From contig HF999648.1 of the NCBI GenBank assembly GCA_000434055.1, positions 160,338-168,536 on the forward strand: DNA of 8,199 bases, in the 5' to 3' direction. Positions 6,185 through 8,199 of this stretch are shown here, in pieces (within the stretch, counting starts at the first letter, position 1; each line of letters starts with the position of its first letter). This DNA is from Ruminococcus sp. CAG:488 (lineage in GTDB: Bacteria > Bacillota > Clostridia > Oscillospirales > Acutalibacteraceae). Under the pieces are notes generated by a model. The model searched no databases, had not been told where the DNA came from, and was given only the letters and a program-made list of their open reading frames with translations. The position numbers and the translations under genes are program-made.

Positions 6185-7608
6185 TTCTTTGACGCAATTC
6201 CAAGGTTTTCCAACAAGCTGATATCCGAGGTGTTTACATATCCGTCGCCGTTTGCATCGGCAAGCATCAAAGCAAGCTTATCCGTATTCATGCCGTCCTC
6301 GACGCAAGCCGCTTCAACAGCGTCCATTCCGTCGAGATTTCCGTCAAGATTCACATCTCCCCTTATGACAATTTCAAATTTATCCACGCAACTGCCGTTA
6401 TAAATAAGACGGCAGTTCTCTTTTTCTATAAAAAAGCCGTCGGCAACGGAAATGTTGTTTTTATCGGAAACAATCAAATAAGATGAATACCTTTCGTCTC
6501 CCTTCAAAAACGGGTTGATTTCATCAAAGCCGTTGCTGTTATAGCTCAGGTACTTGACCTCGCCGCCGTTCATATAAACCGTTGCAATATTCTGAGATGA
6601 AGTCACATAGAAATATAGATTTTCGTCATCGGGATGTCCTGCTGTTATGGGCGCATTTTCTATGCTGTTTTGATAAACACGTTCAAAGCCGCTCAAGGAA
6701 ACCGTCAGTTTTGAAACACTGTCACCGTTGCTGTTATGAATTCCCGCAAACTCTGTCTTGCAATTATTGCCGTTTCCGATGTCATCCGCGCCGGTGCCTG
6801 CAATCGCCTTGACACTGCCGCCGTTAATTACTACTGTACCGCCGTTTCCGCCGGAACCGCCTCCGATACCTGCTCCTTCGTTGCCGCCTATTGCCGTAAC
6901 AGTGCCGCCGTTAATTGTAACAGTGCCGCCGCTGCAGAGGAAACCGCCGCCGATACCTGCGGCATAAAGACCGCCGACAGCAACTACAGTGCCGCCGTTT
7001 ATAGTTATCGTTCCGCCTTTTCCCGAAGAGCCTCCGCCGATACCTGCGCTGTAACCGTCGGTGCCGCCCGTTGCATATATTGTTCCCGAATTGATAGTCA
7101 GTGTTCCGTTTGATTTTCCGCTTCCTCCGCCGATACCTGCCTCCAGCTCGCTTTCGGCATAGAGTATGCCGTCACCGTTTATCATGGCTGAAGCCTTTAC
7201 GGCAATGTCCAGTCCGGCTCTGTACGTTCCTGATTTGAGGTGATTTTCGCCGCTAACGGTTATCACCGCACTTGCGGTCTTTAAGACACACAGAGCATAA
7301 TCGTTTTCGCCCTTTCTTGCAATATTGATGTTCTTAATCTCAACATTCTGCTCACCGGAAGTAATTGATATGCTTCTTTCGAGTGCTTTCTGCGGATTTT
7401 GTTGGGTAACGGTATAACCGACGGCATTCACTTCCGAAACAAGCTTTCCGTTTTCATCATAGCCAGAAACGCCGTCCGAACCGATTTTAACATCTCCGTA
7501 ATCAAGATAAAACACAGTTCGATCTTCCACTGCCTTTACAGAAGAGTTCAACGGCAGAACTGCTAAGCACAATATCAATATACACAGGATAACCTTTTTC
7601 AAAATCAA
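6181..7608 (-). CDS. Secreted glycine-repeat (beta-helix-like) protein with C-terminal type I dockerin
   Basis: This 475-residue exported protein is probably attached to a cohesin scaffold. A signal peptide covers about 1-26 (lysines 4-5, a Leu/Ile/Cys core, cleavage likely after SSVKA). Residues 158-280 hold four GIGGG units and a degenerate fifth (DIGNG), alternating with TINGGTVTAIGG-like strands at a 29-residue period, as expected for a right-handed beta-helix or carbohydrate-binding repeat. Residues ~300-415 form a further domain I cannot name. The C-terminal dockerin (417-470) has two calcium loops with ligands Asp418/Asn420/Asp422/Asp429 and Asp451/Asn453/Asp455/Asp462. Dockerins bind cohesins, so it likely joins a cellulosome- or amylosome-like surface complex; no catalytic domain is seen. 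The start is a TTG: 7608 (AAGGGA 6 bases upstream) or 7602 (GGTGAT 5-6 bases upstream, giving MKKVILC). Neither is certain. A terminator-like hairpin lies just upstream. Confidence 0.88.
   Translation of the reverse strand: MILKKVILCILILCLAVLPLNSSVKAVEDRTVFYLDYGDVKIGSDGVSGYDENGKLVSEVNAVGYTVTQQNPQKALERSISITSGEQNVEIKNINIARKGENDYALCVLKTASAVITVSGENHLKSGTYRAGLDIAVKASAMINGDGILYAESELEAGIGGGSGKSNGTLTINSGTIYATGGTDGYSAGIGGGSSGKGGTITINGGTVVAVGGLYAAGIGGGFLCSGGTVTINGGTVTAIGGNEGAGIGGGSGGNGGTVVINGGSVKAIAGTGADDIGNGNNCKTEFAGIHNSNGDSVSKLTVSLSGFERVYQNSIENAPITAGHPDDENLYFYVTSSQNIATVYMNGGEVKYLSYNSNGFDEINPFLKGDERYSSYLIVSDKNNISVADGFFIEKENCRLIYNGSCVDKFEIVIRGDVNLDGNLDGMDAVEAACVEDGMNTDKLALMLADANGDGYVNTSDISLLENLGIASKN
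6769..7137 (-). repeat. Tandem ~87-bp coding repeats (GIGGG / TINGGT units)
   Basis: Five protein units of the pattern GIGGG...GGTVTINGGTV.AIGG begin at residues 158, 189, 218, 247 and 276, so the spacing is 31, 29, 29 and 29 residues (87 bp). The DNA is locally very rich in GCC/CCG (one sampled 60-base line is 63% G+C). The last unit has decayed to DIGNG. Confidence 0.85.
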
Positions 7609-7622
7609 TCACCGTCCCTTTT

Positions 7623-7655
7623 AAAAGCAAACGGCACCTTTGAGGGGTGCCGTTT
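7623..7655 (-). terminator. Terminator or attenuator hairpin ahead of the dockerin gene
   Basis: On the minus strand AAACGGCACC (7655-7646) pairs with GGTGCCGTTT (7638-7629), 10 bp with a 7-base loop, followed by GCTTTT. It lies 4 bases after the stop codon of the 55-residue gene and only 8 bases before the AAGGGA of the dockerin gene. Partial termination between two genes of one transcript would fit this position. Confidence 0.72.
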
Positions 7656-7659
7656 TGTG

Positions 7660-7827
7660 TTAGTCTATACTGAAAATGTTTCCGAGTGCTTCGCCCGCCG
7701 TCTCGAACCACGGGTCTTTGTTCTCGTCAATTATCGGGTGAAAACCGCCTGCGCTGACTCCATCATCCATGATATTCTCAACTATCGAAAACTTTTCAAT
7801 CTTTATCTCAGGTTTTTCGTATCTCAT
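7660..7827 (-). CDS. Small protein of 55 residues, translationally coupled to the upstream secreted-protein gene
   Basis: This gene starts MRYEKPEIKIEKFSIVENIM and ends EALGNIFSID, with TAA at 7660-7662. Its ATG overlaps the TGA of the preceding gene (ATGA at 7824-7827), and the G-rich GGGGGC about 6 bases upstream could act as a weak ribosome site, so coupled translation is likely. The protein is acidic, has no cysteine, no signal peptide and no membrane helix. The middle has a flexible GVSAGGFHP stretch. The opening YEKPEI-x-I-x-KF pattern resembles short proteins I recall from gut Clostridia whose role is unknown, some near peptide or surface-protein loci; this is memory, not a search. A terminator-like hairpin follows 4 bases after the stop, which supports a real gene end. 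Its function is unknown; a peptide precursor or an accessory of the neighbouring secreted protein are possibilities. Confidence 0.7.
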   Translation of the reverse strand: MRYEKPEIKIEKFSIVENIMDDGVSAGGFHPIIDENKDPWFETAGEALGNIFSID

Positions 7828-8199
7828 TTTTTTGCCCCCGGTTTAGTAAAGTATGAAATTATTTCGTTGATAATTTCTATCAGCTTCGAGAATACCGTCT
7901 TGAGTATTTCAAGCGGACTCTTCTCTGTCGGCTCGTCCTCTATCGTCGGTGCTTCCGCGTCGCTGTTGAGATCTGTCAGATCGTAGCTTTCTGCACCGAG
8001 AGTTATTATTTCATCGCCTGCCGATGAGGTTCCCGCTGTCACGTCAAACTGTCTCACCGTGCCGTAATGAACTTCGTTATTTGCATCAATTACATACGTC
8101 CTTGCCCATACCGTGTTTGCACCATGAAGATCAACGCTGACCTCGAGCAAGCCCGTAAGTGCATTTGCCGATTTTAAAGCCGCCTTTTTCTCAACATTG
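7824..8199 (-). CDS. C-terminal part of a probable secreted protein (5' end outside window)
   Basis: The frame is open to the right edge, so only the last 124 residues are seen; the TTG at 8150 is internal. The first ~55 residues end with WARTYVIDANNEVHYG and QFDVTAG, which has the look of the closing strands of an Ig-like or fibronectin-III-like domain common in clostridial surface proteins. An acidic linker (SDAEAPTIEDEPTEK) follows. The last ~30 residues form an amphipathic, hydrophobic-faced segment (SPLEILKTVFSKLIEIINEI, then ISYF) closing with the basic KPGAKK. Because a basic end follows a moderately hydrophobic helix, surface or membrane association is possible, but it is not a standard LPxTG or SLH anchor. 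Its stop codon overlaps the start of the 55-residue gene. The parent family cannot be named from this fragment. Confidence 0.75.
   Translation of the reverse strand, partial: NVEKKAALKSANALTGLLEVSVDLHGANTVWARTYVIDANNEVHYGTVRQFDVTAGTSSAGDEIITLGAESYDLTDLNSDAEAPTIEDEPTEKSPLEILKTVFSKLIEIINEIISYFTKPGAKK

Noticed and set aside
6736..7113. Plus-strand frames rich in Ala/Cys or Pro across the repeat region
   Set aside because: These are antisense readings of the GGC/GGT-rich glycine repeats of the dockerin protein.
7502..7711. Minus-strand frame bridging the hairpin and the dockerin gene start
   Set aside because: It overlaps two better-supported genes out of frame and runs through the terminator hairpin.

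Overview
The window looks like a chromosomal stretch from a gut or rumen Firmicute of the Clostridia (Ruminococcus / [Eubacterium] siraeum-like). This is an inference from three things: a clostridial-style PurA, strong AAGGAG-type ribosome binding sites, and a secreted protein ending in a type I dockerin. No species-level marker is visible.

Left part (1-2710), purine housekeeping. The C-terminal ~307 residues of adenylosuccinate synthetase (purA, IMP to AMP branch) are followed by complete GMP synthase (guaA, XMP to GMP). The 183 bp between them hold a striking nested inverted repeat: 24-bp perfect outer arms around a second 16-bp hairpin. It has the form of a miniature inverted-repeat element and may also carry an extended -10 promoter for guaA. 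guaA ends in a hairpin terminator.

Middle part (2711-4907), probable acquired DNA. Directly after guaA sits one AT-rich gene for a 622-residue AIPR-family (abortive infection phage resistance) protein. Its N-terminus looks like an Mrr/PD-(D/E)xK nuclease. Two hand-counted 60-base samples of this gene are 27-28% G+C, against 53% in a guaA sample. The 3' end of guaA is a known integration hotspot, so a lone defence gene here fits island cargo, although no integrase is in view. About 285 bp of AT-rich non-coding DNA with a good terminator follows.

Right part (4908-8199), surface and unknown proteins. A small hypothetical gene on the minus strand diverges from a plus-strand gene that has a near-consensus sigma-A promoter and encodes a three-helix membrane protein with an acidic cytoplasmic-type tail. 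That gene converges on, and overlaps by 4 bp (shared TTAA), a minus-strand gene for a secreted glycine-repeat (beta-helix-like) dockerin protein. Upstream of the dockerin gene on the same strand are a terminator-like hairpin, a 55-residue small gene, and the C-terminus of a secreted protein. The last two overlap by ATGA, suggesting translational coupling. The dockerin gene may be read through an attenuator from this pair.

The best candidates for something new are the purA-guaA inverted-repeat element, the solitary nuclease-AIPR gene at the guaA hotspot, and the ATGA-coupled 55-residue small protein.
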